Source: Nymphaea colorata (lineage: Eukaryota; Streptophyta; Magnoliopsida; Nymphaeales; Nymphaeaceae). Taken from it: 10,000 nucleotides of DNA. Under the pieces are notes generated by a model, which saw nothing but the letters and a program-made list of their open reading frames with translations, did no database searches and was not told where the DNA came from. Below, piece after piece: positions 1 through 6,642 of this stretch (positions are counted from its first letter, which is position 1; each line of letters begins with the position of its first letter). The stretch lies in contig NC_045140.1 in the NCBI RefSeq assembly GCF_008831285.2, forward strand, positions 14,294,796-14,304,795, written 5' to 3'. The position numbers and the translations under genes were made by a program.

Positions 1-70
1 GGCGAGAATTCGAGCTCTATTCCTAATAGCTAGCATTCTTCTAGCTCTCTCTGTCGTGTCCGTCCGTCTT

Positions 71-80
71 GCCACGTGGC
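71..80. promoter_or_regulatory. G-box palindrome GCCACGTGGC
   Basis: A perfect 10-base palindrome with the CACGTG core at 73-78, the binding site of plant bZIP and bHLH factors. It is conserved in the other LTR at 9431-9440. Function in the LTR is inferred. Confidence 0.5.
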
Positions 81-115
81 AAGCATCGGTGCATTCCCTG
101 GGTAAGACCAGCCCA

Positions 116-499
116 GTCAACCGAACCCACTAGGCAACCTCCTGCACCGAACCCGCACCTAGGCTAAACCTCTACCGAGCCAACCTAGGTCGGCATTGAC
201 CCTTAGCCTTAGTCAACTAGGTCAGCTAGTCCACCAAGCCCACTTCGTTGGTAGCCTCCCTTAGCGACTCGAGCCTACCTCGAGCGACCCTTGACCTACT
301 TGACCCGGACCCATTGACTCGGTCCATTTAGTCAACCACCTAGTTAGTGAACCTTCCGCACTTGGTCAACTTTGACCAGCACCGTAAGCTTAGGCTCGAC
401 CTTAACCTCCCTTACTGAACCAACCTATTAGCTAGGTCAACCCGTGACTGAACCTAAACCCTATTTGACTGAGCCTACCCTGACCCGAACCTGCTTGAC
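116..499. promoter_or_regulatory. Dense TTGAC (W-box core) cluster in LTR
   Basis: TTGAC occurs at 196, 291, 300, 314, 372, 465 and 495, and its complement GTCAA at 116, 212, 331, 365 and 436. That is 12 copies in 384 bases, against fewer than one expected by chance. Two of them form an inverted pair, GGTCAA-CT-TTGACC, at 364-377. The block also repeats CCTAG- and CGAACC-like words, so it reads as a degenerate short-motif repeat. TTGAC is the core bound by WRKY factors in plants; binding here is inferred. The second copy is at about 9476-9857. Confidence 0.5.
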
Positions 500-559
500 C
501 AGACCTACCACCTAGTAGAGCCTAGCCGAACCCAGCCAACCCAACCTTAGCTAGGATTA

Positions 560-1210
560 GGTTCAGCCGGCTCGCCGGCCCTTACAACGGCCCCTGCCTC
601 TTCGTCGGCATCCACCGACGCCCGTGGCCGAGCCACATTCCGGAGATAGGCAGGCAGGCGCTGTCGCTGTGACAGCAGCCCCCCTCGGCAGTCCAGGCGG
701 CCCTTCCGGCCCTGTTCCGTCGTCTTCAGCGTAGCAGCAACACATCGGCTGCAGACGCCAGGCAACTTCGTTCTGACGGGCGGCCCTCGACCAGACAGCA
801 GACGAGCGCTCCCGGTATCATCGACGGCACGTCCGTAGCAGTTCGAGGCAGCGTCCTCGCTCTCGGCGCGTGTTCTGCCTCCCGGCCCAGCGAGTGTCAG
901 CAGCGTTCTTGGCTCGACGTTAGCGCTGCCACCGCAGAATTCATCGCGGCAACAGCGCAGCGGCCGCAGCAAACGAGCAGCGACCAGACCTCGGCAGTCG
1001 ACCCGTCCACCAGCGTGCGGCCTACCGTCAGCGTCTTCAGGCAGCGGTCAGCCCGAGCAGCAGGCTACGTGGAGGCACACCTCAGCCGGTCTTCCTGTTC
1101 TGTGAGCTGCAGTGCTCGGGGGCAGGTCATCACCCCGAGACCTATCCGGCTACGCCAAGGGCGGTCCTTGGCCGGTATCGTCTCCTATCCCCCTTGTAGC
1201 TCCGGGTGGG
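560..1210. other. GC/CpG-rich LTR segment without a supported gene
   Basis: This stretch is GC-rich with many CG dinucleotides and CAG/GCAG words. A 141-codon open frame exists on the minus strand (547-972) and an 88-codon frame on the plus strand (1015-1281), but neither has a known motif and both are what high GC content produces by chance. Abundant CpG in a plant transposon, where methylation normally erodes it to TG/CA, fits a recent insertion. Confidence 0.6.
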
Positions 1211-1287
1211 AATTGCTTTCAGTCTTAGGTAGCATATTAGTTCATTTTCAGCATTTCTGTTTAGCCTTGGCTTCGGCCTAGCTCCCC

Positions 1288-1323
1288 CGTGAGGTACCTC
1301 GAGGGCACTGTGCCCGAGACACG
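1288..1323 (+). other. Hairpin in LTR R/U5 region
   Basis: An outer CGTG/CACG pair (1288-1291 with 1320-1323) encloses CTC/GAG (1298-1300 with 1316-1318) and a GGGCA-CTG-TGCCC stem-loop (1303-1315). The 5' side also carries the perfect palindrome GAGGTACCTC (1291-1300), which would compete with it. A role in RNA structure is inferred only. Confidence 0.35.
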
Positions 1324-1360
1324 ACCACCAGGAGCCAGACCACCTATTTACTTCTGTTGG

Positions 1361-1398
1361 GTGTGGTTTGCACGTTAGTGTGGTTTGCGTGGTTTGTG
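1361..1398 (+). promoter_or_regulatory. TG-rich tract with three GTGGTTTG copies, possible 3'-end-forming element
   Basis: GTGGTTTG occurs at 1363-1370, 1380-1387 and 1389-1396, followed by T/G-rich sequence and TTGTAA near 1434. UG-rich far-upstream elements like this are typical of plant polyadenylation regions, which an LTR needs at its R/U5 junction. I found no AATAAA hexamer nearby, so this is a candidate only. Confidence 0.35.
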
Positions 1399-1510
1399 AG
1401 TGAGATTGAGTGTTATCTTGTATCGCTTACGAATTGTAAAGGCCTCACGACCCTGTTAGAGTTTTTGTAGTAGGCAGCCTTAGTTAGGAAATTTTGGGAC
1501 TTGGGTAACC

Positions 1511-1520
1511 TACACGTGTA
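1511..1520. promoter_or_regulatory. G-box palindrome TACACGTGTA
   Basis: A perfect 10-base palindrome around CACGTG (1513-1518) in the last 175 bases of the LTR. Its 3' LTR counterpart lies beyond the right edge. Confidence 0.35.
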
Positions 1521-1686
1521 CTCACCTACCTATTGGGTTTTGCGCCAGGGTCCTGTCTGGCCGGGTAGATCATTTGTGTAATTTCCTAGGTTTTTCGGTT
1601 TTTAGAATAGGCCTCAAGAAGGTCCTGGGAAGTGTAGGATCGCACTGGTCGGGTTATTCTGGCCTAGACGGTGAGATCCTAACAAT

Positions 1687-1698
1687 TGGTATCAGAGC
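1687..1698 (+). other. Primer-binding site for initiator-methionine tRNA
   Basis: TGGTATCAGAGC is the exact complement of the 3' end (with CCA) of plant initiator tRNA-Met and starts two bases after the LTR end at 1684. It is the minus-strand primer site of most plant LTR retrotransposons. The match stops after 12 bases. Confidence 0.95.
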
Positions 1699-1930
1699 GA
1701 ATCTTGAGGAACACCGTCGGTTTGAGCACTTGGACCTACGAAGAAGCTTCATCAACGGCAGTGCAGACGGTCTTCTTTTCGGATTTCCAGAGTGTCAGTG
1801 GACTTCTTTTGGTTTTCTAGTCAGTCTATTTTCAGTTATCTAGAGCAGATTTTGGTTTTTTTTTGGAGTCCCCACGACTTCCGTCTTCGTACGTGTTTAA
1901 GGCTTTGCTTGCTCACTTTTAGCAAGTAGA

Positions 1931-1952
1931 GGGCTGTACATTCCGTACACCC
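1931..1952 (+). other. Leader hairpin A
   Basis: TGTAC (1935-1939) pairs with GTACA (1945-1949) around the loop ATTCC. GGG (1931-1933) can extend the stem with CCC (1950-1952), leaving C1934 bulged. First of five adjacent leader hairpins. Confidence 0.45.
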
Positions 1953-1976
1953 GAGGGCAGCCGAGCTCCCGGTTCG

Positions 1977-2004
1977 TCACCGAGGCACCAGGAGGGTGCG
2001 GTGA
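1977..2004 (+). other. Leader hairpin B, GAG bulge and AGGAG loop
   Basis: TCACC (1977-1981) pairs with GGTGA (2000-2004) and GCACC (1985-1989) with GGTGC (1995-1999). A 5'-side GAG bulge lies at 1982-1984 and the loop AGGAG at 1990-1994. All ten pairs are Watson-Crick. The bulge, loop and geometry recur in hairpin D (2043-2072) on different stem bases. Confidence 0.65.
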
Positions 2005-2008
2005 TTTA

Positions 2009-2022
2009 GGCTTGTAAAAGCC
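2009..2022 (+). other. Leader hairpin C with GNRA-type tetraloop
   Basis: GGCTT (2009-2013) pairs perfectly with AAGCC (2018-2022) around GTAA, which as RNA is GUAA, a GNRA tetraloop. It sits between the twin hairpins B and D. Confidence 0.55.
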
Positions 2023-2042
2023 CGGCCGTGGGCGAAGTGGGA

Positions 2043-2072
2043 GTGCCGAGGCGCTTAGGAGAAGCGCGGCAC
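2043..2072 (+). other. Leader hairpin D, GAG bulge and AGGAG loop
   Basis: GTGCC (2043-2047) pairs with GGCAC (2068-2072) and GCGCTT (2051-2056) with AAGCGC (2062-2067). GAG is bulged at 2048-2050 and AGGAG forms the loop at 2057-2061. The plan matches hairpin B, 66 bases upstream, with stem sequence changed and pairing kept. Confidence 0.65.
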
Positions 2073-2074
2073 TA

Positions 2075-2090
2075 GACGGGCCAACCCGTC
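2075..2090 (+). other. Leader hairpin E
   Basis: GACGGG (2075-2080) pairs perfectly with CCCGTC (2085-2090) around the loop CCAA. It starts three bases after hairpin D, so the two could stack. Confidence 0.5.
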
Positions 2091-2310
2091 TCCCTTGCCT
2101 CTAAACGCGCTACCGGCAGCTAGGGCAGCGGCAGCGTAGGGCATTAGGGCAGGGTCAGTCGGCAGATCAGGTCTTCGGTCAGGGATCAGCCAACAGTTTT
2201 AGGAGTCGGACAGCGACTTCTCGCTTGAGAGTGGCAGCGTCAGTTTTTTGGGATTTTAGCTAGGATTCCTTTCTTCGGTAGTCTTTGACATAAAATTGCC
2301 CAAAACAATT

Positions 2311-5300
2311 ATGGGCAAATCAAAGAAGCAGTTCAATCCCGACGAGCCTGTCCTTGAGGAGCCCCTCAACGATCAACCTGAGGAAGCTCCAAGCACACAA
2401 GCGGGACCAGTTCCCAACTATGCAATGGGCAGAATTTTGAACATTGAAAAAGAGCTGTTGCAAATGAGAAATGATATGAACAAATCCGATCAAGTCCGCA
2501 AACGAGAATTGGAAAGACAAAACCGAGAGCGGCAAAATGAGATGGATGAAATTCGCGGTCTTTTGAAGCAGTTAGCGGCCAACCAGAACCCAGGAGGGGA
2601 AAGGACCACTCAGGGTCCGAACAAAGGCAAAGGTGTGTTAGGTGCCCCTACCTACCCCACCGATACTGAGATAGACCCGAACAATCTCTCGCACATCGGA
2701 ACAAGTACGGAAGGGGGCAGACTTTTACATATGGGTCCCCCGCAAGAGCGACAGCCCATTGAGCCCACTAGCGAATATTATAGAACGCCAAGAGTGCAAA
2801 GGTTCGCTAGCAGCAGAATGAATCGCACCTATTACGATTCAGAAGGGGAACAGGACGAATCTCCTCTACGTCCTAGAAGAGCGCAACGTCAGCTTCAAGA
2901 AGAGAGGCGAACTCCCACCGTTCGTTATGAGTTTCCCAAATTCAATGGGGAGCACTTACGGGAGTGGCTATTCATGGCCGAGAGGTACTTCTTGTGCCAT
3001 CGTGTACCCCAAGACGAGTGGATTGAAATTGCCACTGCGAACATGACAGGAGAGGCCACAACCCATTATTTGTGGTTCGATCACAAAACGGCAGATCCAA
3101 CTTGGGAGAAGTACAAGGCGAGTCTCCAATTACAGTTCGGAGATTCAACATTCATCGATTATGATGAGGACCTCAAGAATCTGGTCCAATCCTCAACCGT
3201 TGCAGCCTACCAACGTCAATTTGAGAGGTTGGCTAGCATGGTCCAGTGGCCAGAGAAGGCCCTCATCGGAGCGTTCAAAGGCGGCCTCAAAAGCGAAGTG
3301 AAGAGAGAATTGAAAATTCACCGCTTCAACAGGCTAGAAGAATGTTTTGCCATGGCCCGTCTCTATGAGGAGCAAATAGAGGAGAAGAGAGCCGAGAAAA
3401 AGGCTCATAAGATGGACAAGCAGAGGAGGAGACCTTCCTACTCCTCTGGTTCTCGATTTAGAGGGAAGGAACAAACTCCCTTCCGAAGAGGGAGCGATTA
3501 TCGGCCACCCCAAGGCCCAAACCCAGGGCAAGGCCGAAAACCACCAACGCGTTACCTCACGCCAAAGCAGATTGAAGAATTCAGACGTAAAGGTCTATGC
3601 TACAGATGTGAGGGAAAGTGGGACAAGAACCATCAGTGCCCAACGTATTACAGGGTACAGGTGGTAAGCGATGACGAGTCTAGTTCGTGTAGCGATTCGT
3701 CTACTACGCCGTATGAGACCAGCTCGTCCTCATCAGATGAGGAAATAGTTATCAAGAGGCGAGCTAAACAAGCCGAGAAAAAGAAAGAAGTCCGAGTGGA
3801 AGAGACTCCCGCCAAAGAAGAAAAGCCAACCGAGGCAGAGTCTCTGCATTCAATGCAAGATCCCAACAAACCCAACTCATTCAGGGTATCTGGGAGGATA
3901 AACGGACATAAGGTCTTAATTCTGCTTGATAATGGAGCAACCAAGAACTTCCTAACTGAGGAAGCAGCACGAAGATGCAACATCTCCTTAGAATCAAGCC
4001 ACCCCCAAACGATAATCGTGGGAGGGGGTATGAGGTTAAAGTGCCATAACGAAGGGAAAGGCATAGAAGTAGTGATCAAGAGAAAACCATTCAAGATCGA
4101 CTTCTTAGTCATTCCTTTGGATGGAGTAGACCTTATTCTCGGGATGCCATGGTTTTTCGCGCTTGGCATCATATCATGGGATGTGAAGAACTTCAGCATG
4201 ACCTTCACTCCTGACGGCGACGAAGAGCCCATGACGCTACAGGGCTTGACCAGCACAACTCGTCCCAAGGCTGCACTTCGGGCAATTGAAACCGAGCAGC
4301 CCGCGTGTTGGGTGATGGCACTCGCTACTGATGTGCCAGAAAAAGAAGAGCAGAAAGAGATAGTGCCAGAACGAATTCAGCTGGTGCTGAATCAATATGA
4401 GGACGTCTTTGAGGAGCCAAAAGGGCTTCCACCGCAGAGATCCTACGACCATAGGATCATAATGACTCAAGGGGCAGAACCGGTTAATGTGCGCCCCTAT
4501 AGGTATGGATATAACCAGAAGGCTGAAATCGAACGTCTGGTTAAGGAAATGTTGGAAAGCGGCATTGTGCAACCAAGTAGCAGCCCTTTCTCTTCACCGG
4601 TCCTACTTGTGAAGAAGAAAGACAATACCTGGCGCTTCTGTGTAGATTACCGCGCCCTGAATGAAGCCACCGTGAAGGATAGACATCCCATACCGGTAAT
4701 TGATGAGTTATTGGATGAACTAGCCGGAGCAACTATTTTCTCCAAGATCGACTTACGAGCCGGCTATCATCAAATTCGTATGTACGAGGATGACGTCCCC
4801 AAGACCGCTTTCAGGACGCATGACGGGCACTACGAGTTCCTCGTCATGCCATTTGGTCTAACTAACGCACCAGCAACGTTTCAGAGGTGCATGAACGACG
4901 TCTTCAGACAATACCTCCGCGATTTCATCTTAGTTTTCTTTGATGACATCTTGATTTACAGTCAGTCTGAAGAATCACATCAGAAGCATCTCGCTATTGC
5001 CCTTCAGGTACTCAGAGATAACCAATTATACGCCAAGATGTCCAAATGCAGCTTTGGACAACCTTCTATTGGTTATCTGGGGCACATAGTGTGCCAACAA
5101 GGGGTTCGGGCAGACCCCGAAAAATTAGAAGCCATGCAGAAATGGCCACTGCCTAAGGACTTGAAAGGACTCCGCGGATTCCTCGGTTTGACTGGGTACT
5201 ATAGGCGTTTTATACAAGGTTATGGTTTGATCGCACAGCCTTTGACCCAGATGCTCAAGAAAGGAGCCTTTCAATGGTCGGATAAGGCTAGGGCAGCCTT

Positions 5301-6153
5301 TGAAAAGTTAAAACTTGCCCTTATGTCTGCACCCGTTCTTACACTTCCGGATTTCAACCAGCAGTTCACAATAGAGACAGATGCATGTGAGGTTGGAATA
5401 GGGGCCGTTCTCAGCCAAGAAGGCCACCCTATCGCTTATATGTCTAAGGCGCTCACAAGTAGAGCGAAGCCTCTCTCTACTTATGAGAAAGAACTACTAG
5501 CGATAGTGTTGGCAGTGGAAAAGTGGCGGCCCTACCTTATAGGGCGTAGATTCACAGTTAAGACGGACCAAAATTCTCTAAAGTACATGTTAAAGCAGAG
5601 AGTATCCACGCCTACCCAACAACGTTGGTTAGCAAAGCTGCTGGGATACGATTTTGAAATAGAGTACAAAAAGGGTCCGGAAAATACAGCGGCCGATTCT
5701 CTCTCTCGATTGACTGAGCAGTTCATGACTCTTTCGGTAGTGGAAACTGATGTTTGGGATAGGTTAGCCCAGGAACAACAAGCAGACCAGTCCCTAAGGC
5801 TAGTCCGTGCATCAACAGAACAACATCCAGGATCCATTCCCTTCTATACAGTCAGAGGGAATCTATTATATAGGAAGAACCGAGCAGTGGTTCCTCCAGA
5901 GTCTGGGCTTAAGCAGGAACTCCTGCGTCATTTCCATGACACCCCTGCCGCGGGTCATGAGGGGGTTTCTAAAACCCTAAGCAGAATTAAAGCCCAATTT
6001 TGGTGGCGTGGCATGAAGGCAGAGTACAAAGGTACATCCGGAGTTGCCTGGTATGCCAGAGGGAAAAATACGAGGCCATTAGACCTCCAGGCATTTAGTT
6101 CCCCTCCCCATACCAGCCAAACCATGGACCGATGTGACCATGGATTTTATTGA
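2311..6153 (+). CDS. gag-pol: Gag-Pol polyprotein: Gag, protease, RT, RNase H and start of integrase (truncated by frameshift)
   Basis: The polyprotein supplies the particle protein and the enzymes that copy and integrate the element. ATG 2311 is chosen over the TTG at 2296 because it is the first ATG and has A at -3 and G at +4. The frame gives 1280 residues: a charged, likely coiled-coil N-terminus (about 44-88), Gag core (about 206-357), basic linker, zinc knuckle (430-443), Ser/acidic patch (about 453-478), protease (about 525-640), RT (about 727-930), RNase H (about 1015-1132) and the integrase zinc-binding start (about 1199-1238). Gag and Pol are fused without stop or shift, as in plant chromoviruses; mature proteins would come from proteolysis. 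From about 6024 the frame is wrong because of a one-base loss, so roughly the last 42 residues before TGA 6151-6153 are missense. Confidence 0.93.
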   Translation: MGKSKKQFNPDEPVLEEPLNDQPEEAPSTQAGPVPNYAMGRILNIEKELLQMRNDMNKSDQVRKRELERQNRERQNEMDEIRGLLKQLAANQNPGGERTTQGPNKGKGVLGAPTYPTDTEIDPNNLSHIGTSTEGGRLLHMGPPQERQPIEPTSEYYRTPRVQRFASSRMNRTYYDSEGEQDESPLRPRRAQRQLQEERRTPTVRYEFPKFNGEHLREWLFMAERYFLCHRVPQDEWIEIATANMTGEATTHYLWFDHKTADPTWEKYKASLQLQFGDSTFIDYDEDLKNLVQSSTVAAYQRQFERLASMVQWPEKALIGAFKGGLKSEVKRELKIHRFNRLEECFAMARLYEEQIEEKRAEKKAHKMDKQRRRPSYSSGSRFRGKEQTPFRRGSDYRPPQGPNPGQGRKPPTRYLTPKQIEEFRRKGLCYRCEGKWDKNHQCPTYYRVQVVSDDESSSCSDSSTTPYETSSSSSDEEIVIKRRAKQAEKKKEVRVEETPAKEEKPTEAESLHSMQDPNKPNSFRVSGRINGHKVLILLDNGATKNFLTEEAARRCNISLESSHPQTIIVGGGMRLKCHNEGKGIEVVIKRKPFKIDFLVIPLDGVDLILGMPWFFALGIISWDVKNFSMTFTPDGDEEPMTLQGLTSTTRPKAALRAIETEQPACWVMALATDVPEKEEQKEIVPERIQLVLNQYEDVFEEPKGLPPQRSYDHRIIMTQGAEPVNVRPYRYGYNQKAEIERLVKEMLESGIVQPSSSPFSSPVLLVKKKDNTWRFCVDYRALNEATVKDRHPIPVIDELLDELAGATIFSKIDLRAGYHQIRMYEDDVPKTAFRTHDGHYEFLVMPFGLTNAPATFQRCMNDVFRQYLRDFILVFFDDILIYSQSEESHQKHLAIALQVLRDNQLYAKMSKCSFGQPSIGYLGHIVCQQGVRADPEKLEAMQKWPLPKDLKGLRGFLGLTGYYRRFIQGYGLIAQPLTQMLKKGAFQWSDKARAAFEKLKLALMSAPVLTLPDFNQQFTIETDACEVGIGAVLSQEGHPIAYMSKALTSRAKPLSTYEKELLAIVLAVEKWRPYLIGRRFTVKTDQNSLKYMLKQRVSTPTQQRWLAKLLGYDFEIEYKKGPENTAADSLSRLTEQFMTLSVVETDVWDRLAQEQQADQSLRLVRASTEQHPGSIPFYTVRGNLLYRKNRAVVPPESGLKQELLRHFHDTPAAGHEGVSKTLSRIKAQFWWRGMKAEYKGTSGVAWYARGKNTRPLDLQAFSSPPHTSQTMDRCDHGFY
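2926..3639 (+). other. gag: Gag core and CCHC zinc knuckle
   Basis: The Gag core (retrotransposon gag family) begins at YEFPKFNG (2926) and ends near ARLYEEQIEE (about 3381), with the expected conserved features such as EWLFMAERYF and the LQLQFG element. A Lys/Arg-rich stretch follows. The zinc knuckle at 3598-3639 has spacing CX2CX7HXC, starting CYRC and ending HQC. This is shorter between His and the last Cys than the retroviral CX2CX4HX4C, but it is a spacing I recall from plant gypsy Gags. The domain assembles the particle and binds element RNA. A Ser/Asp/Glu-rich patch after the knuckle (about 3667-3747) resembles a phosphorylatable linker. Confidence 0.88.
3883..4230 (+). other. pol: Aspartic protease domain, DNG in place of DSG/DTG
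   Basis: This retropepsin-like domain would cut the polyprotein. The catalytic loop is LILLDNGATKNF, with Asp at 3928-3930 (residue 540). The flap-distal ILGMPW motif follows at 4135, as in gypsy proteases. The residue after the catalytic Asp is normally Ser or Thr (D-S/T-G); here it is Asn (AAT at 3931-3933), one base from AGT Ser. Retropepsins work as dimers, so a weakening change would affect both halves of the active site. The frame is otherwise intact. Confidence 0.85.
4489..5091 (+). other. pol: Reverse transcriptase domain
   Basis: Copies element RNA into DNA. Starting at VRPYRY (4489), the family blocks appear in order: SGIVQPSSSPFSSPVLLVKK, WRFCVDYRALN, the first catalytic Asp in FSKIDLRAGYHQIR (D at 4750, residue 814), AFRTHDGHYEFLVMPFGL, NAPATFQ, the FFDD box with both Asp at 4942-4947 (residues 878-879), and YLGHIV near 5074. 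FFDD in place of YXDD is usual in plant gypsy elements. All three catalytic Asp are present and the frame is uninterrupted, so the domain looks functional. Connection sequence (GFLGLTGYYRRFIQGY) follows to RNase H. Confidence 0.97.
5365..5709 (+). other. pol: RNase H domain
   Basis: Degrades the RNA strand of the RNA-DNA hybrid and produces the polypurine primer. Catalytic residues are all present: Asp in TDACEVGIGAVL (5380), Glu in YEKELLA (5491), Asp in VKTDQNSLKY (5566) and the final Asp in ADSLSR (5695). Small departures from the usual consensus (TDAC for TDAS, DSLSR for DALSR) are conservative. No frame damage is seen. Confidence 0.95.
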
Positions 6154-6642
6154 CGCCATGCCCCGCTCGAAGGCAAGGAAGCTGTGCTAGTGGTAGTGGA
6201 CCGTCTGACCAAGTACAGCCACTTCGCTCCCTTGCCTAGGTCGTATCAAGGCCAATGGTGGCCAGCGTGTACCAGGAGTACGTTGGAAAGCTCCACGGAA
6301 TGCCACAATCAGTCGTATGTGACAGAGATTCAATTTCCTTAGCGCATTCTGGCAGGAGTACATGAAGCTTATGGGTACAACGCTCAAGTTTAGTACAGCC
6401 CATCACCCACAGACAGACGGGCAGAGCGAAATCGTAAATCGATCTCTTGAGACCTATTTGAGGTGTTTTGCAGGAGAAAGGCCACAAACTTGGGTAAAAT
6501 TCTTACCTTGGGCAGAGTGGTCTTACAACACCAGTTTACATTCGTCAACAGGAATGACGCCTTTTGAAGGTGTATATGGGACCCCTCCTCCAAGTATCCC
6601 TAGATATGAAGGAGGTACAGCAGCGACGACAATGTAGACTGC
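5905..6642 (+). pseudogene. pol: Integrase, zinc-binding and catalytic core, broken by six single-base losses
   Basis: Integrase joins the cDNA to host DNA. Its zinc-binding His pair is in frame 1 at 5935 and 5956; the Cys pair (CLVC, 6045 and 6054) is in frame 3. The DDE residues all exist in the DNA but in three frames: Asp in MDFID (6143, frame 2), Asp in VCDRD (6321, frame 3) and Glu in DGQSEIVNR (6428, frame 2). Allowing for the lost bases, spacing is about D-59-D-35-E, normal for the family. Frame order along the gene is 1, 3, 2, 1, 3, 2, 1, with shifts near 6024, 6096, 6168, 6254, 6336 and 6625. Each is a loss of one base; internal stops at 6096, 6151, 6188 and 6635 follow from them. 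No catalytic residue is mutated, so the damage is purely indel and may be sequencing error. Confidence 0.92.

Larger units (their letters stand above)
1..1684 (+). repeat. 5' LTR, 3' portion
   Basis: The right edge is set by TAACA at 1680-1684, the inverted complement of TGTTA that opens the 3' LTR at 7185, and by the primer-binding site two bases further on. Bases 1-647 recur at 9364-10000. By projection the missing left part corresponds to 7185-9363, about 2.18 kb. Inside are a G-box palindrome (71-80), a TTGAC-rich block (116-499), a GC- and CpG-rich stretch (about 560-1210), a TG-rich tract (1361-1398) and a second G-box palindrome (1511-1520). No credible protein-coding gene is present; short open frames on both strands have no recognisable motif. 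Confidence 0.95.
1699..2310 (+). other. Non-coding leader between primer site and gag
   Basis: About 610 bases lie between the primer site and the gag ATG. The first third is T-rich, including T9 at 1856-1864; the middle (1931-2090) is a run of GC-rich hairpins; the last part (2100-2250) repeats GGCAG and GTCAG words. In LTR retroelements this leader usually holds the RNA packaging and dimerisation signals, and the hairpin run is the likely place for them here. No supported protein is encoded; an 89-codon frame at 1574-1843 crosses the LTR end and primer site and is not credible. Confidence 0.75.

Noticed and set aside
116-499. CRISPR or satellite array
   Set aside because: The repeated words are short, degenerate and irregularly spaced, on both strands, within an LTR; there is no constant repeat length or spacer structure.
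547-972. 141-codon minus-strand open frame in the LTR
   Set aside because: No recognisable motif, GC-rich low-stop sequence, lies wholly within the LTR, and opposes the element's direction.
1687-1698. Part of a tRNA gene
   Set aside because: Only 12 bases complementary to a tRNA 3' end, with no acceptor, D or anticodon arms around it; this is a primer-binding site.
1574-1843. Plus-strand open frame spanning the LTR end
   Set aside because: It runs across the LTR/primer-binding-site junction and has no protein motif, so coding is not credible.
3648-4268. 206-codon minus-strand open frame
   Set aside because: It is antisense to the Gag linker and protease, whose motifs are clear on the plus strand; a codon-bias shadow.
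6020-6630. Programmed -1/+1 ribosomal frameshifting in integrase
   Set aside because: Six shifts in 600 bases, all requiring the same correction, without a consistent slippery heptamer, cannot be a translational programme.
6362-6637. Independent short gene beginning at ATG 6362
   Set aside because: It encodes the middle of the integrase core (HPQTDGQSEIVNR); the Met is internal to the broken integrase.
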